DNA of 64,000 nt, taken from Cupriavidus gilardii (GTDB lineage: Bacteria > Pseudomonadota > Gammaproteobacteria > Burkholderiales > Burkholderiaceae). The translations under genes were made by a program, and so were the position numbers. How positions within the stretch are numbered: the first letter of the stretch is position 1; each line of letters opens with the position of its first letter. The notes under the pieces are model-generated. The model did not search any database. It was not told where the DNA came from and saw nothing but the letters and a program-made list of their open reading frames with translations. Where the stretch lies: NCBI RefSeq assembly GCF_013314895.1, contig NZ_JABTYE010000006.1, forward strand, positions 214,936 through 278,935, in the 5' to 3' direction. Shown in pieces: positions 1 to 9,627 of the stretch.

Positions 1-92
1 GCGTTCGACATTTCCAATTGCTGCGCCGCACGGGCGAAGCTGCCCAGCTCGACGACCTTGGCGAACACGCGCATCGATTGCAGCCGATCCAT
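1..92 (-). CDS. LysR-family transcriptional regulator, N-terminal fragment
   Basis: Only the first 30 codons lie in the window; the gene runs off the left edge. The reading begins MDRLQSMRVF and continues through AKVVELGSFARAAQQLEMS, which is the start of a LysR-type winged helix-turn-helix (the residues around SFARAAQQLEMS form helices 2 and 3). The ATG is preceded by GGGAG eight bases upstream on the minus strand. It is divergent from the small repeat-protein gene on the right, the usual arrangement of a LysR regulator and its target, so it may control that gene. The ligand-binding domain is outside the window, so the effector cannot be guessed. Confidence 0.85.
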   Translation of the reverse strand, partial: MDRLQSMRVFAKVVELGSFARAAQQLEMSN

Positions 93-165
93 TGCACAGT
101 CTCCCTTTTTTCTTCCCCATTTTTCCACAGCTTGGGGTTTTTGTTGTTCTTTATAGAACTAATCA

Positions 166-194
166 TTGTTTGCGGTAACGTTTATTCATATAAG
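166..194 (+). promoter_or_regulatory. Putative sigma70 promoter of the repeat-protein gene
   Basis: TTGTTT at 166-171 and TATAAG at 189-194 are separated by 17 bases. They lie in an AT-rich stretch about 90 bases before the downstream ATG, in the gap shared with the divergent LysR gene. This is a match by eye to the consensus. Confidence 0.45.
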
Positions 195-284
195 GGAAAT
201 GCCTAATATGCAGTCATCGGATGCCGCATTGCAGCGAAACCAAGCCGCCGCGGACGTCCTCCCGACCAGAAGAAAGGACACATC

Positions 285-515
285 ATGACGATCTCCCGCT
301 TTGCCCTGACCGCCGCCGCCACCGCTCTCGTGGCCACCCTGACCGCCGCGCCCGCCTTCGCCAAGGCCGGCAAGTTCGACCCGTACACCGACGGCGCCAG
401 GACCGGCCAGTTCGACGTGTTCAGCGAAGGCGCACGCCAGGGCCAGTTCGACGTGTTCACCGAAGGTGCCCGCCAGGGCAAGTTCGACGTCTTCACCGAA
501 GGCGCCGCCCGCTAA
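285..515 (+). CDS. Small exported protein with four 12-residue repeats
   Basis: A 76-residue protein preceded by a good ribosome site (AAAGGA, six bases before the ATG). Residues 1-26 are a Sec signal peptide ending in PAFA, so the mature part is only about 50 residues and is expected in the periplasm or outside. Residues 30-76 consist of four near-identical 12-residue units of pattern [KQ]FD[PV][YF][TS][DE]GAR[TQ]G, the last one shortened. Each unit carries one aromatic pair, two acidic residues and an arginine. There is no cysteine or obvious catalytic residue. I do not recognise a named family and give no function. The neighbouring divergent LysR gene suggests inducible expression. A strong hairpin terminator follows. 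Confidence 0.75.
   Translation: MTISRFALTAAATALVATLTAAPAFAKAGKFDPYTDGARTGQFDVFSEGARQGQFDVFTEGARQGKFDVFTEGAAR
372..512 (+). repeat. Four in-frame 36-bp repeats encoding the FDxxTEGARQG units
   Basis: The coding region for residues 30-76 is an in-frame array of 36-bp units, the last one three bases shorter. Units 2 to 4 are almost identical at the base level (core TTCGACGTGTTCA), while unit 1 has diverged to DPYTDGARTG. Confidence 0.85.
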
Positions 516-550
516 GTCTGCCTCCCCCAGGACCGCTTCCCAGCGGCCCC

Positions 551-583
551 GATGCCCGTGCCTCGGCACGGGCATCGTCGTTT
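551..583 (+). terminator. Rho-independent terminator after the repeat-protein gene
   Basis: An 11-bp perfect stem GATGCCCGTGC/GCACGGGCATC with a 3-base loop, followed by GTCGTTT. It starts 35 bases after the stop codon. Confidence 0.75.
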
Positions 584-640
584 ACGGCGGCCCGGCGCTG
601 TCGCGCGCGGAGGTGGAACAACCGGACGTTGGCCGCCGCA

Positions 641-669
641 AAACAAAAACGGGCCGCTTGCGCGGCCCG
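641..669 (-). terminator. Rho-independent terminator after the glycine-zipper gene
   Basis: Stem CGGGCCGC/GCGGCCCG around TTGC at 650-669. On the minus strand it is followed by a T-rich run, seen as AAACAAAAA on the plus strand at 641-649. It serves the minus-strand gene that ends at 704. Confidence 0.8.
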
Positions 670-703
670 TCGAACTGGCTGTCAGGGTGCACTACCCCTG
701 CGA

Positions 704-1186
704 TCAATCGTCCCAATCACGATGGCCGCGGCGGTGGTGGCGGTGCTTGTTCTTGTACTTGCTCTTGTGATAGCCGCGATCGCGGTAGTAGCGGTCACGG
801 TCGTTGGCGTACGAGTTGCTGCGCGACACGTTGCCGCCCAGCGCCGCGCCAGCGCCGCCGCCCAGGGCCGCGCCGATCAGGCCGCCGCCACGGCCGCCCA
901 TCGCGTTGCCCGCCGCGGTACCCGCACCGCCGCCGAGCGCGCCGCCCAGGATGGCGCCGGTACGCTCGCGGCGATTCGAGCTGATCGCGCCGCCGGCGCC
1001 ACCGCCCACCGCGCCGCCGATCACGGCGCCGGTGGAACCACCCAGTGCGCCTCCGACGGCTGCACCGGCGACGCCGCCGAGGGCGCCACCCAGTGCGTTA
1101 TTCATGTCGCTCGCGAATGCAGGCAGCGTCGTCGATGCCGCCAGGGCGAGGGCCACGGTCATATTGCGAACGAGTCGGCGAGACAT
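704..1186 (-). CDS. Exported glycine-zipper protein with a basic His/Tyr-rich tail
   Basis: 160 residues. Residues 1-25 are a signal peptide (cut after PAFA). Residues 30-115 are an almost uninterrupted series of glycine-zipper units (GGALGG, GGAVGG, GGALGGGAG) that could form tightly packed membrane helices, as in the Gly-zipper domains of outer-membrane-associated proteins. The last 40 residues are hydrophilic, rich in Tyr, Arg, Lys and His (YHKSKYKNKHRHHRRGH), and could bind nucleic acid, polyanion or metal. The ribosome site GAGGA sits nine bases before the ATG. It is a single-gene unit with its own terminator. Proteins of this type are common and mostly uncharacterised; envelope location is inferred. 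Confidence 0.75.
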   Translation of the reverse strand: MSRRLVRNMTVALALAASTTLPAFASDMNNALGGALGGVAGAAVGGALGGSTGAVIGGAVGGGAGGAISSNRRERTGAILGGALGGGAGTAAGNAMGGRGGGLIGAALGGGAGAALGGNVSRSNSYANDRDRYYRDRGYHKSKYKNKHRHHRRGHRDWDD

Positions 1187-1290
1187 AGTGTTTTTCCTCT
1201 GGTTGCCAAACTGTGATGCAAGTGTAGATTTTGGGCACAGACATTGCTGTAACCGCCTGTAAGCCTTTATTAATGCTGCAGAAACGCAAC

Positions 1291-1314
1291 AAAGGCTGCC
1301 CGTGGGCAGCCTTT
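1291..1314 (-). terminator. Terminator of the cstA-ybdD operon
   Basis: A perfect 11-bp stem AAAGGCTGCCC/GGGCAGCCTTT with a 2-base spacer (tight loop). The minus strand continues GTTGCGTTTC, so the T tract is weak. It lies about 95 bases beyond the ybdD stop codon. Confidence 0.6.
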
Positions 1315-1407
1315 GAGATGTTGACAGCTTGTCGCCTTCCGAACGCCGGAACCCGGTGGCCTCGAATCAGCGACACCGGATTTCCGCCGCCCGGCAGGCT
1401 TGGCAGC

Positions 1408-1611
1408 TCAGCAGCACTTGCCCTGCCCGCCGCCGTAACGCGCCTCCTGGCGCTCGCGGAAGAACTCCTCGTAGCTCATCGGCTCGCGGTCCGGATGCGT
1501 GCTTTCCATATGGGCCACATAGGTCTGGTAGTCGGGCAGCCCGACCATCAGCCGCAGCGACTGGCCCAGGTAGCGGCCCATTTGGCCCATCTTGTTCAGC
1601 GGATCCAGCAT
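1408..1611 (-). CDS. ybdD: YbdD/YjiX-family small protein
   Basis: A 67-residue protein starting [17 protein letters not shown], with the family pattern R(L/M)[14 protein letters not shown] and a C-terminal [14 protein letters not shown] segment, ending in GKCC. This short family is almost always encoded directly downstream of cstA/btsT genes, as here, with a 53-base gap in the same orientation. The small partner has been linked to transporter function, but its mechanism is not settled. The length matches the E. coli homologue (about 65 residues). The start is fixed by the conserved N terminus. The paired cysteines at the end are notable. Confidence 0.88.
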   Translation of the reverse strand: MLDPLNKMGQMGRYLGQSLRLMVGLPDYQTYVAHMESTHPDREPMSYEEFFRERQEARYGGGQGKCC

Positions 1612-1664
1612 GGCGTTCCTTCCTCTGCGTGGGTTGACCTTACGGCGGGCAAGACAGACGGCGC

Positions 1665-3737
1665 TCAGCGCTGTGCCGAGGCCGCCGCGGGCAGCGGCTC
1701 GAACGGCGTCTCGTGGGCCGTCGGCCGTGCCTGCGCGCCCGCGCGCAGACCGGTGCGCAGGCCGTAGTAGACGATCGACAGCACCACCGCCATGAACAGC
1801 GCGCACAGGCCGGCGTCCAGGTAGTCGTTGAAGACGATGCGGTGCATCTGCTCCATCGTCTTGGCCGGTGCCAGCACCGTGCCCTGGGCGATCGCCTCGC
1901 TGAACTTGCTGGCGTGCGACAGGAAGCCGATCTTCGGGTCGGCATGGAACAGCTTCTGCCAGCCCGCGGTCAGCGTGCAGATCAGCAGCCAGACGGTCGG
2001 CAGCAGCGTGACCCAGGCATAGCGGCCGCGCTTCATCTTGACCAGCACGCAGGTGCCGAGCACCAGCGCCACCGCGGCCAGCATCTGGTTCGAGATGCCG
2101 AACAGCGGCCACAGCGTGTTGATGCCGCCCAGCGGATCGACCACGCCCTGGTACAGGAAGTAGCCCCAGGCGCCGACGCACAGCGCGGTCGCGATCAGGT
2201 TGGCCGGCAGCGAGTCGGTACGGCGCATCGACGGCACGAAGCTGCCCAGCAGATCCTGCAGCATGAAGCGGCCGGCGCGGGTGCCCGCGTCGACGGCGGT
2301 CAGGATGAACAGCGCCTCGAACAGGATGGCGAAGTGGTACCAGAACGCCATCATGGCCTGACCGCCGACCACCTGGTGCAGGATGTGGGCGATGCCCACC
2401 GCCAGCGTCGGGGCGCCGCCGGCGCGCGAGATGATGGTGTTTTCGCCGACGTCCTTGGCGGTCTGCACCAGCACGTCGGGCGTGATCACGAAGCCCCAGT
2501 TCGATACCGCCGCCGCGACCGCTTCCGGCGTAGTGCCGATCGCCGCCGCCGGGCTGTTCATCGCGAAGTACACCCCCGGCTCGATCACCGAGGCCGCCAC
2601 CAGCGCCATGATCGCGACGAACGACTCGGCCAGCATCGCGCCGTAGCCGATGAAGCGGGCGTGGGTCTCGTTCTCCAGCAGCTTGGGCGTGGTGCCCGAC
2701 GAGATCAGCGCGTGGAAGCCCGACACCGCGCCGCAGGCGATGGTGATGAACAGGAACGGGAACAGGTTGCCCGACCACACCGGACCGCCGCCTTCGGCGA
2801 ACTGCGTGAAGGCCGGCATCTTCAGTTCCGGCGCGACGATCAGGATGCCGACCGCCAGCGCGATGATGGTGCCGATCTTCAGGAAGGTCGACAGGTAGTC
2901 GCGCGGGGCCAGCAGCAGCCACACCGGCAGCACCGCGGCGACGAAACCGTAGCCGATCAGCATCCAGGTCAGCGCCTTGCCGTCGAAGGTGAACAGCGGC
3001 GCCAGCGTGGCGCTCTCGTGCACGTACTGGCCGCCGACGATGGCCAGCATCAGCAGCACGAAGCCGATCACCGACACCTCGCCGATGCGGCCCGGGCGGA
3101 TGTACCGCGTGTAGATGCCCATGAAGATCGCGATCGGGATCGTCACCGCCACGGTAAACGTGCCCCACGGCGAATCGGCCAGCGCCTTGACCACGATCAG
3201 CGCCAGCACCGCGAGGATGATGATCATGATCATGAAGCAGCCGAACAGCGCGATCATGCCGGGCACCGTACCCATCTCGGCCTTGACCAGATCGCCCAGC
3301 GAGCGGCCGTCGCGGCGGGTCGAGATGAACAGCACCATGAAGTCCTGCACCGCGCCGGCGAACACCACGCCGGCCAGGATCCACAGCATGCCGGGCATGT
3401 AGCCCATCTGCGCGGCGAGCACCGGTCCGACCAGCGGCCCGGCGCCGGCGATCGCGGCGAAGTGGTGGCCGAACAGCACCGCCTTGTTGGTCGGCACGTA
3501 GTCCAGGCCGTCGTTATGGCGCCAGGCCGGCGTCATCCGTTTGGGGTCCAGCTGCATCACCTTGTCGGCGATGAAGCGGCTGTAGTAGCGGTAAGCGATC
3601 AGATAGATGCAGATCGCGGCGACCACGATCCACAAGGCACTGACGGCTTCGCCGCGCGACAGTGCAACGGTGGCGAAGGCGAACGCGCCGAGCACGGCGA
3701 CGGCCAGCCACATCAGGTGTTGCCCGATGCGATTCAT
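1665..3737 (-). CDS. cstA: CstA-family pyruvate/peptide transporter (carbon starvation protein A)
   Basis: 690 residues when started at [10 protein letters not shown], chosen because AGGAGA sits seven bases upstream; longer reading upstream is not needed. It is an integral inner-membrane protein with many hydrophobic helices and the family blocks [20 protein letters not shown] and [19 protein letters not shown] near residues 70-115. E. coli CstA and BtsT take up pyruvate, and CstA has also been linked to peptide use. It forms an operon with ybdD. Facing it across a 390-bp gap is a Cache-domain two-component system, which resembles the BtsSR control of btsT in E. coli and suggests that carboxylate sensing sets its expression (inference). 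Confidence 0.93.
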   Translation of the reverse strand: MNRIGQHLMWLAVAVLGAFAFATVALSRGEAVSALWIVVAAICIYLIAYRYYSRFIADKVMQLDPKRMTPAWRHNDGLDYVPTNKAVLFGHHFAAIAGAGPLVGPVLAAQMGYMPGMLWILAGVVFAGAVQDFMVLFISTRRDGRSLGDLVKAEMGTVPGMIALFGCFMIMIIILAVLALIVVKALADSPWGTFTVAVTIPIAIFMGIYTRYIRPGRIGEVSVIGFVLLMLAIVGGQYVHESATLAPLFTFDGKALTWMLIGYGFVAAVLPVWLLLAPRDYLSTFLKIGTIIALAVGILIVAPELKMPAFTQFAEGGGPVWSGNLFPFLFITIACGAVSGFHALISSGTTPKLLENETHARFIGYGAMLAESFVAIMALVAASVIEPGVYFAMNSPAAAIGTTPEAVAAAVSNWGFVITPDVLVQTAKDVGENTIISRAGGAPTLAVGIAHILHQVVGGQAMMAFWYHFAILFEALFILTAVDAGTRAGRFMLQDLLGSFVPSMRRTDSLPANLIATALCVGAWGYFLYQGVVDPLGGINTLWPLFGISNQMLAAVALVLGTCVLVKMKRGRYAWVTLLPTVWLLICTLTAGWQKLFHADPKIGFLSHASKFSEAIAQGTVLAPAKTMEQMHRIVFNDYLDAGLCALFMAVVLSIVYYGLRTGLRAGAQARPTAHETPFEPLPAAASAQR

Positions 3738-4127
3738 AGTGAAGGTCTCCTCAGACCACATGGAACAAAGCCCGCGGGGGAACAAGGCCGGTGGACCGAG
3801 GGGCGCGCACGGCGGCACGCGCGCCGTCGGGCGGCGAATGGCGGGCGATCGGGGGCAAGCTGTCTCCAGATGTCAGCGGCGCCCGGTCCCTCGACTTCCG
3901 GTCCGGATCTTGTCTGGCAGGCGGGGCGATACGCCGGTGCTGGGCACTGGCGCATCCCGTTGCGAATGACGCGGCGCTGGCTCTCGGAGCCGGTCGCGCG
4001 TCGGCGTGTAGTATTGACACCCGCCAATCGAGGCACAAGCGCGTAACTACGCAGCGATCCTGCGTAGTACTACGCAACGGGACGGTCAGAGGCCGCTTCC
4101 CAGGCATCCGTGTTTACCCTGGTCACG
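3738..4127. other. Divergent regulatory gap between cstA and the Cache kinase
   Basis: No gene is supported here. It holds the cstA ribosome site (AGGAGA), a TTGACA hexamer at 4014-4019 with no convincing -10 partner, and three TGCGTAGT/ACTACGCA half-sites at 4046-4076, described separately. The long readings that cross it are out-of-frame shadows. Confidence 0.6.
4046..4076. promoter_or_regulatory. Overlapping palindromes: candidate response-regulator operator
   Basis: Three 8-base half-sites are visible: ACTACGCA at 4046-4053, TGCGTAGT at 4061-4068 and ACTACGCA at 4069-4076. The last two abut to form the perfect 16-bp palindrome TGCGTAGTACTACGCA. The first two form a 9-bp inverted repeat around CGATC. 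The site is 51 bases before the kinase start. A dimeric NarL/FixJ-type regulator such as the one encoded next door is the obvious candidate binder. Confidence 0.6.
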
Positions 4128-5621
4128 ATGAAACTCCGCCAGAAGATCCTGCTGCTCGCGGTCGCGCCGCTGGCGATCGCCATGCTCGGCATCGCGCTGG
4201 CCGTGCACTATCAGGCCACCGCGCTGGTCCGCCACGAGCGCGCGCTGGTCGAGGCGGCCTATCTGCAAAGCAAGGAAACCGAGCTGCGCCACTACGTACA
4301 GCTGGCGCAGAGTGCGATCGCGCCGCTGGTGAAGTCCGGCCGCAACGACGAGGCCACGCGCCAGGCCGCGATGCAGGCGCTGGCGGGGCTGGACTACGGT
4401 CCCGACGGCTATTTCTTCCTGTACGACCTGCAGGGCCGCAACCTGATGCACCCGCGCCAGCCGGACCTGATCGGCAGGGATCTGTGGGATCTGCGCGATC
4501 CCGAGGGCGCGCTGCCGATCCAGCAGCTGATCGCGGCGGCGCGCGCAGGCGGCGGCGCGGTGCGCTATCGCTGGGAGAAGCCGTCGACCCGGCAGTTGGC
4601 ACCCAAGCTCGGCTACGTGGTGGCGGTGCCGGAATGGGGCTGGATGCTTGGCACCGGCATCTATCTGGACGATGTCGAGGCGACGCTGCGCGAGCTCGAC
4701 ACGCGCGCCGAGACCGATATCCGCGCGACGCTGGCGTGGATCGGCGCGATCGCCGCGATCAGCATCCTGCTGGTGGGCGCGGGCGGGCTGGCGCTGAACA
4801 TCAGCGAGCATCGCGAGGCCGACGCCAAGCTGCGCCAGCTGGCGCAGCGCGTGGTGCGCTCGCAGGAGGACGAACGCGCGCGGCTGTCGCGCGAACTGCA
4901 TGACGGCGTCAGCCAGCTGCTGGTGTCGGTCAAGCTGGTGCTGGAGACCGCGCTGAACCGGCTGGCGCAGGCGCCGACCGAGGGCGCGGCGGTGGCGCCG
5001 GTGCTAGGCATGGCGCTGAACCGGCTGGAGACGGTGTTCAACGAGGTGCGGCGCGTCGCGCGCAACCTGCGGCCGGCGCTGCTCGACGACCTGGGCCTGC
5101 AGGCCGCGCTGCAGCATCTGGCCCGCGAGATGCAGGGCGCGAGCGGGCTGCGCATCGATATCGATTGCCACGGCGTGCCGCGGCCGCTGTCGGACGAGGG
5201 GGCCACCGCGCTGTACCGCATCGCGCAGGAGGCGCTGACCAATGTCGAGCGCCACGCCAATGCGCGGCGCGTCGAACTGACGCTGTCCTATGCCGAGTCC
5301 GGCGTCGCGCTGGTGGTGCAGGACGACGGCAGCGGCTTCGATCTCGAGCGCGTGCAGCGCGACCCGCGCGGCGGCATCGGCCTGCGCAATCTGCGCGAGC
5401 GCATCGCCAGCCTGGGCGGCGAGTTCGATATCGACTCCGCGCCCGGCGGCACGCGCATCCGCGCCTATCTGCCGGCCTCGGCCTTCGCCCCCGAAACGCT
5501 GCAGATGCCGGAGACGCCGGAGACGCCGGAGACGCCGGAGACGCCGGAGACGCCGGCGCCGGCCAGCACGGCGGAGGCGCCGCCGGCCGCCCCGTCCCAC
5601 TCTTCCCCGCTGTCCCGATGA
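4128..5621 (+). CDS. Single-Cache sensor histidine kinase (HisKA_3)
   Basis: 497 residues. A membrane segment at about 8-26 is followed by an extracytoplasmic single-Cache domain (GPDGYFFLYDLQG near 91-103, LMHPRQPDLIGRDLW at 106-120) and a second membrane segment at about 203-223. Next come a HisKA_3 dimerisation domain with the phospho-acceptor in SRELHDG (His258) and an HATPase domain with NVERHANA and DDGSGFD. The C terminus is an unusual PET repeat. ATG at 4128 is chosen; a GTG at 4110 would add six residues, and neither has a strong ribosome site. The stop overlaps the regulator start (ATGA), so the two are translationally coupled. Single-Cache domains usually bind small carboxylates; pyruvate or acetate is a guess from the neighbouring cstA. 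Confidence 0.88.
   Translation: MKLRQKILLLAVAPLAIAMLGIALAVHYQATALVRHERALVEAAYLQSKETELRHYVQLAQSAIAPLVKSGRNDEATRQAAMQALAGLDYGPDGYFFLYDLQGRNLMHPRQPDLIGRDLWDLRDPEGALPIQQLIAAARAGGGAVRYRWEKPSTRQLAPKLGYVVAVPEWGWMLGTGIYLDDVEATLRELDTRAETDIRATLAWIGAIAAISILLVGAGGLALNISEHREADAKLRQLAQRVVRSQEDERARLSRELHDGVSQLLVSVKLVLETALNRLAQAPTEGAAVAPVLGMALNRLETVFNEVRRVARNLRPALLDDLGLQAALQHLAREMQGASGLRIDIDCHGVPRPLSDEGATALYRIAQEALTNVERHANARRVELTLSYAESGVALVVQDDGSGFDLERVQRDPRGGIGLRNLRERIASLGGEFDIDSAPGGTRIRAYLPASAFAPETLQMPETPETPETPETPETPAPASTAEAPPAAPSHSSPLSR
5507..5551 (+). repeat. Five 9-bp repeats encoding PET in the kinase tail
   Basis: Five exact tandem copies of GCCGGAGAC, keeping the frame and giving (PET)5 close to the C terminus, followed by a Pro/Ala/Ser-rich end. 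Copy number changes would alter the tail by three residues at a time without breaking the frame. Confidence 0.9.
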
Positions 5622-6292
5622 GCTCCTACTCCGAACCCTACCGTCCCGCGCGTGTGCTGCTGGTCGACGACCACACGCTGGTGCGCGACGGCATGCGCAT
5701 GCATCTGGCACTGCAGCCGGGGCTGACCGTGGTCGGCGAGGCCGACGACGGCGAAGCGGCGCTGGCCTGGCTGGCGCGCTGCCGGCCCGATGCGCTGCCG
5801 GACCTGGTGATCACCGATATCGGCATGCGCGGCATGGGCGGCATCGCGCTGGCCGACGCGCTGCACCAGCGCCATCCCGAGATCGCTGTGCTGATGCTGT
5901 CGATGCACGACAACCTCGAATACGTGCGGCAGGCGATGCGCGCCGGCGCGCGCGGCTACGTGCTGAAGGACGCCCCGGCCGACGAACTGCTGGCCGCAAT
6001 CGACGCGGTGCTGGCGGGCCGCGTCTTCTACAGTGCCCGCATCGCCCGCCGCATGATCGAGGAAGGCCCGGCCGCCCATCCGCTCGATGCACTGACGCCG
6101 CGCGAACGCGACATCCTGAACGGCATCGGCCGCGGCCTGGCCAACAAGGAAATCGCGGCGTCCCTTGGCGTGTCGGTGCGCACGGTGGAGACGCATCGGC
6201 TCAACCTCAAACGCAAGCTCGGCATCGAGGGGCGCGCGGGGTTGGTCAAGTATGCGGTGGAGCAGTTGGGGGAAGGGGCCGAAAAGTCATAA
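5618..6292 (+). CDS. NarL/FixJ-family response regulator
   Basis: 224 residues. A receiver domain (residues 11-130) has the acidic pair in LLVDDHT, phospho-acceptor Asp67 in DLVITDIGM and Lys in YVLKDA. A LuxR-type helix-turn-helix follows (LTPRERDILNGIGRGLANKEIA, then VSVRTVETHRLNLKRKL). The ATG overlaps the kinase stop codon, so kinase and regulator are made together. The palindromes upstream of the kinase are plausible binding sites and would allow both autoregulation and control of the divergent cstA-ybdD operon. Functionally similar to BtsR-type control, although BtsR is a LytTR protein, so this would be an analogous rather than an orthologous arrangement. Confidence 0.9.
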   Translation: MSSYSEPYRPARVLLVDDHTLVRDGMRMHLALQPGLTVVGEADDGEAALAWLARCRPDALPDLVITDIGMRGMGGIALADALHQRHPEIAVLMLSMHDNLEYVRQAMRAGARGYVLKDAPADELLAAIDAVLAGRVFYSARIARRMIEEGPAAHPLDALTPRERDILNGIGRGLANKEIAASLGVSVRTVETHRLNLKRKLGIEGRAGLVKYAVEQLGEGAEKS

Positions 6293-6411
6293 CGTCGGCG
6301 TTTCTGGATAGCCATAGTGCGTGCCCTTCCATAGGCTTCACCCCTTGGCGCCCCGCTTCCTTCGTCGAGTAGCACGTCTGTGCTACAGTCGGAAAACCAA
6401 CGGAGGCTGCC

Positions 6412-6696
6412 ATGTCGACTACCACCATTCGTTTGTCCGAAGAAATGAAAGCTCGAATTGCACGCGCCGCGGAACGTGCGGGTACGACGCCGCACAACTT
6501 CATACTCCAAGCCATTTCAGAAAAGACTGCCCAGGAAGAACGTCGTGCCGAATTTCACGACGAAGCGCGGAAGCGCTTGGCCAACATAATCGCCACCGGC
6601 AAGACCATTGCGTGGGAGGACATGCGCGCTTATATGGAACAACGGGCCGCAGGGAAACTGCCACCACGCCCGCTGCCCAGGAAGCTGGTCCGATAG
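6412..6696 (+). CDS. Ribbon-helix-helix antitoxin (type II TA)
   Basis: 94 residues. The N terminus STTTIRLSEEMKARIARAAERAGTTPHNFILQAI is a typical ribbon-helix-helix DNA-binding fold (beta strand TTTIRLS, then two helices). The C-terminal part (EEARRKRL-type helix and a short basic tail) is expected to wrap the toxin. The stop codon is two bases before the ATG of the toxin, so the pair is co-transcribed. Antitoxins of this class normally repress their own operon through the ribbon-helix-helix domain. ATG at 6412 is preceded by CGGAGG with a six-base spacing. Confidence 0.85.
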   Translation: MSTTTIRLSEEMKARIARAAERAGTTPHNFILQAISEKTAQEERRAEFHDEARKRLANIIATGKTIAWEDMRAYMEQRAAGKLPPRPLPRKLVR

Positions 6697-6698
6697 CA

Positions 6699-7007
6699 AT
6701 GACTCGCGTCGAACTTGCATCCGAGGTGACGGATGACTTCGATCGGATCGTTGCTCACCTCGACCGCCATCACGTCCCGAATCCCGAGGCGCGAATTGGC
6801 GAAATCGTCCAGGCGCTGCAAGTGCTGACACACAGTCCGCTGATGGGGCGGCCAGTCGATGACGATATACGCGAACTTGTGATCGGGCGGGGCTCGCATG
6901 GCTACATTGCCGCGTATCACTATGTAGAAGCCATGGACATGGTTCTCGTGGTGGCCATCCGAAGCCAGAAGGAAGGCGGCTATGCCGATCGCGACGGCCG
7001 GGGCTAA
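6699..7007 (+). CDS. RelE/ParE-superfamily toxin
   Basis: 102 residues. The pattern RVELASEVTDDFDRIVAHL (strand then two helices), a central LTHSPLMGRPVDDDIRELVIGR and a final strand YIAAYHYVEAMDMVLVVAIRSQKEGGY match ParE/RelE-fold toxins. The end IRSQKEGGY corresponds to the family's VLAIRHQ-type strand. The family includes gyrase inhibitors (ParE) and ribosome-dependent mRNA interferases (RelE); the sequence does not decide which. It starts two bases after the antitoxin stop. The pair sits between chromosomal housekeeping genes without any mobile element, and a bidirectional terminator follows. Confidence 0.85.
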   Translation: MTRVELASEVTDDFDRIVAHLDRHHVPNPEARIGEIVQALQVLTHSPLMGRPVDDDIRELVIGRGSHGYIAAYHYVEAMDMVLVVAIRSQKEGGYADRDGRG

Positions 7008-7040
7008 TCCATGTTCCGACAGGCGTAGAAGACAAAAAGA

Positions 7041-7064
7041 AAGCCCTCGCAATAGCGAGGGCTT
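7041..7064. terminator. Bidirectional terminator between toxin and pckG
   Basis: A 10-bp stem AAGCCCTCGC/GCGAGGGCTT with loop AATA. T-rich sequence lies on both sides (CGTCATTT on the plus strand; TCTTTTTGTC on the minus strand), so it can end both convergent units. Confidence 0.85.
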
Positions 7065-7121
7065 CGTCATTTCGGATGACGCCTGCCCGAAGGCAAGCGC
7101 GAAAGTCAGGCGTCTACCGCA

Positions 7122-8978
<1,857 letters not shown>

Positions 8979-9627
8979 GGTGGTACTCCAAAGCAAAAAA
9001 GAAATCTTTGGCAAAGCCTGGCCCGGGGCCGCGCTCTGAAAAACCGGATGAAACGCGGAATCGACGAGAACGCCTGCCATGGCCGCATGCTTGAGGGACC
9101 ACTTCTTGTGAAAGCGGTTCCGCATGTGGGGCGGGCGTTCTGCCCGCATGGCGCCCGCACGGTGGTCGGTGTGGACCACGCTCGCTCGGGACCGTCACAT
9201 CCCGTTACAAGTCCGGCGCGATCCAGTCGGGAATCGATCGCGGCGGGCCTTGCGGCTGCGCTACAGTGGCGGTTTTCCCGCGGACGTGTCGCAGCGGGTG
9301 CCAGTCAAGCTTTGTCCGGCGACAACCCGGTTGCGGGAGCCAGGCTCGACCGACAATCCGGGACGTCACCGAAGGCGGCAAGGATACCACCGCTGTCGTC
9401 CTCCGTTTTTTGCTCTGCAGCAAGCGGGCGGCGCGAAAACCGGTCGGAACGCCGTGTCGCCATGGCTTGTCGCAGCACTTTGGTGGCCAACCTTACTGGC
9501 CGCGCGCATGCCGGTCTGTGGGCACGCGTACCAACCGGGTTGCGGCGTCAATTGCACCGCCATCGGTCATCGGGCCGCTCACCGTAGTTCACCGAACCGC
9601 TCACCGAACCGCTCACCGAATCCGACG
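8979..9627. other. 649-bp gap between pckG and the hydroxyacid dehydrogenase
   Basis: Divergent intergenic region. It contains the pckG ribosome site (GGAGTACCACC) next to 8978 and the short tandem array at 9575-9620. I see no convincing -35/-10 pair, no RNA gene and no reading frame with coding character. Confidence 0.5.
9575..9620 (+). repeat. 12-bp tandem repeat directly before a start codon
   Basis: CCGCTCACCGTA at 9575-9586 is followed by a shortened GTTCACCGAA and two exact copies of CCGCTCACCGAA at 9597-9608 and 9609-9620. The array ends seven bases before the ATG of the dehydrogenase and occupies the place where a ribosome site would be expected. Confidence 0.85.

Noticed and set aside
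1713..4046. A 777-codon plus-strand open frame opposite cstA
   Set aside because: It is a shadow of the high-GC third-position pattern of cstA; its predicted protein is rich in His, Arg, Asp and Gln with no domain.
4014..4049. TTGACA at 4014-4019 as a promoter of the Cache kinase
   Set aside because: No acceptable -10 lies 16-18 bases downstream; the nearest AT-rich hexamer is 24 bases away.
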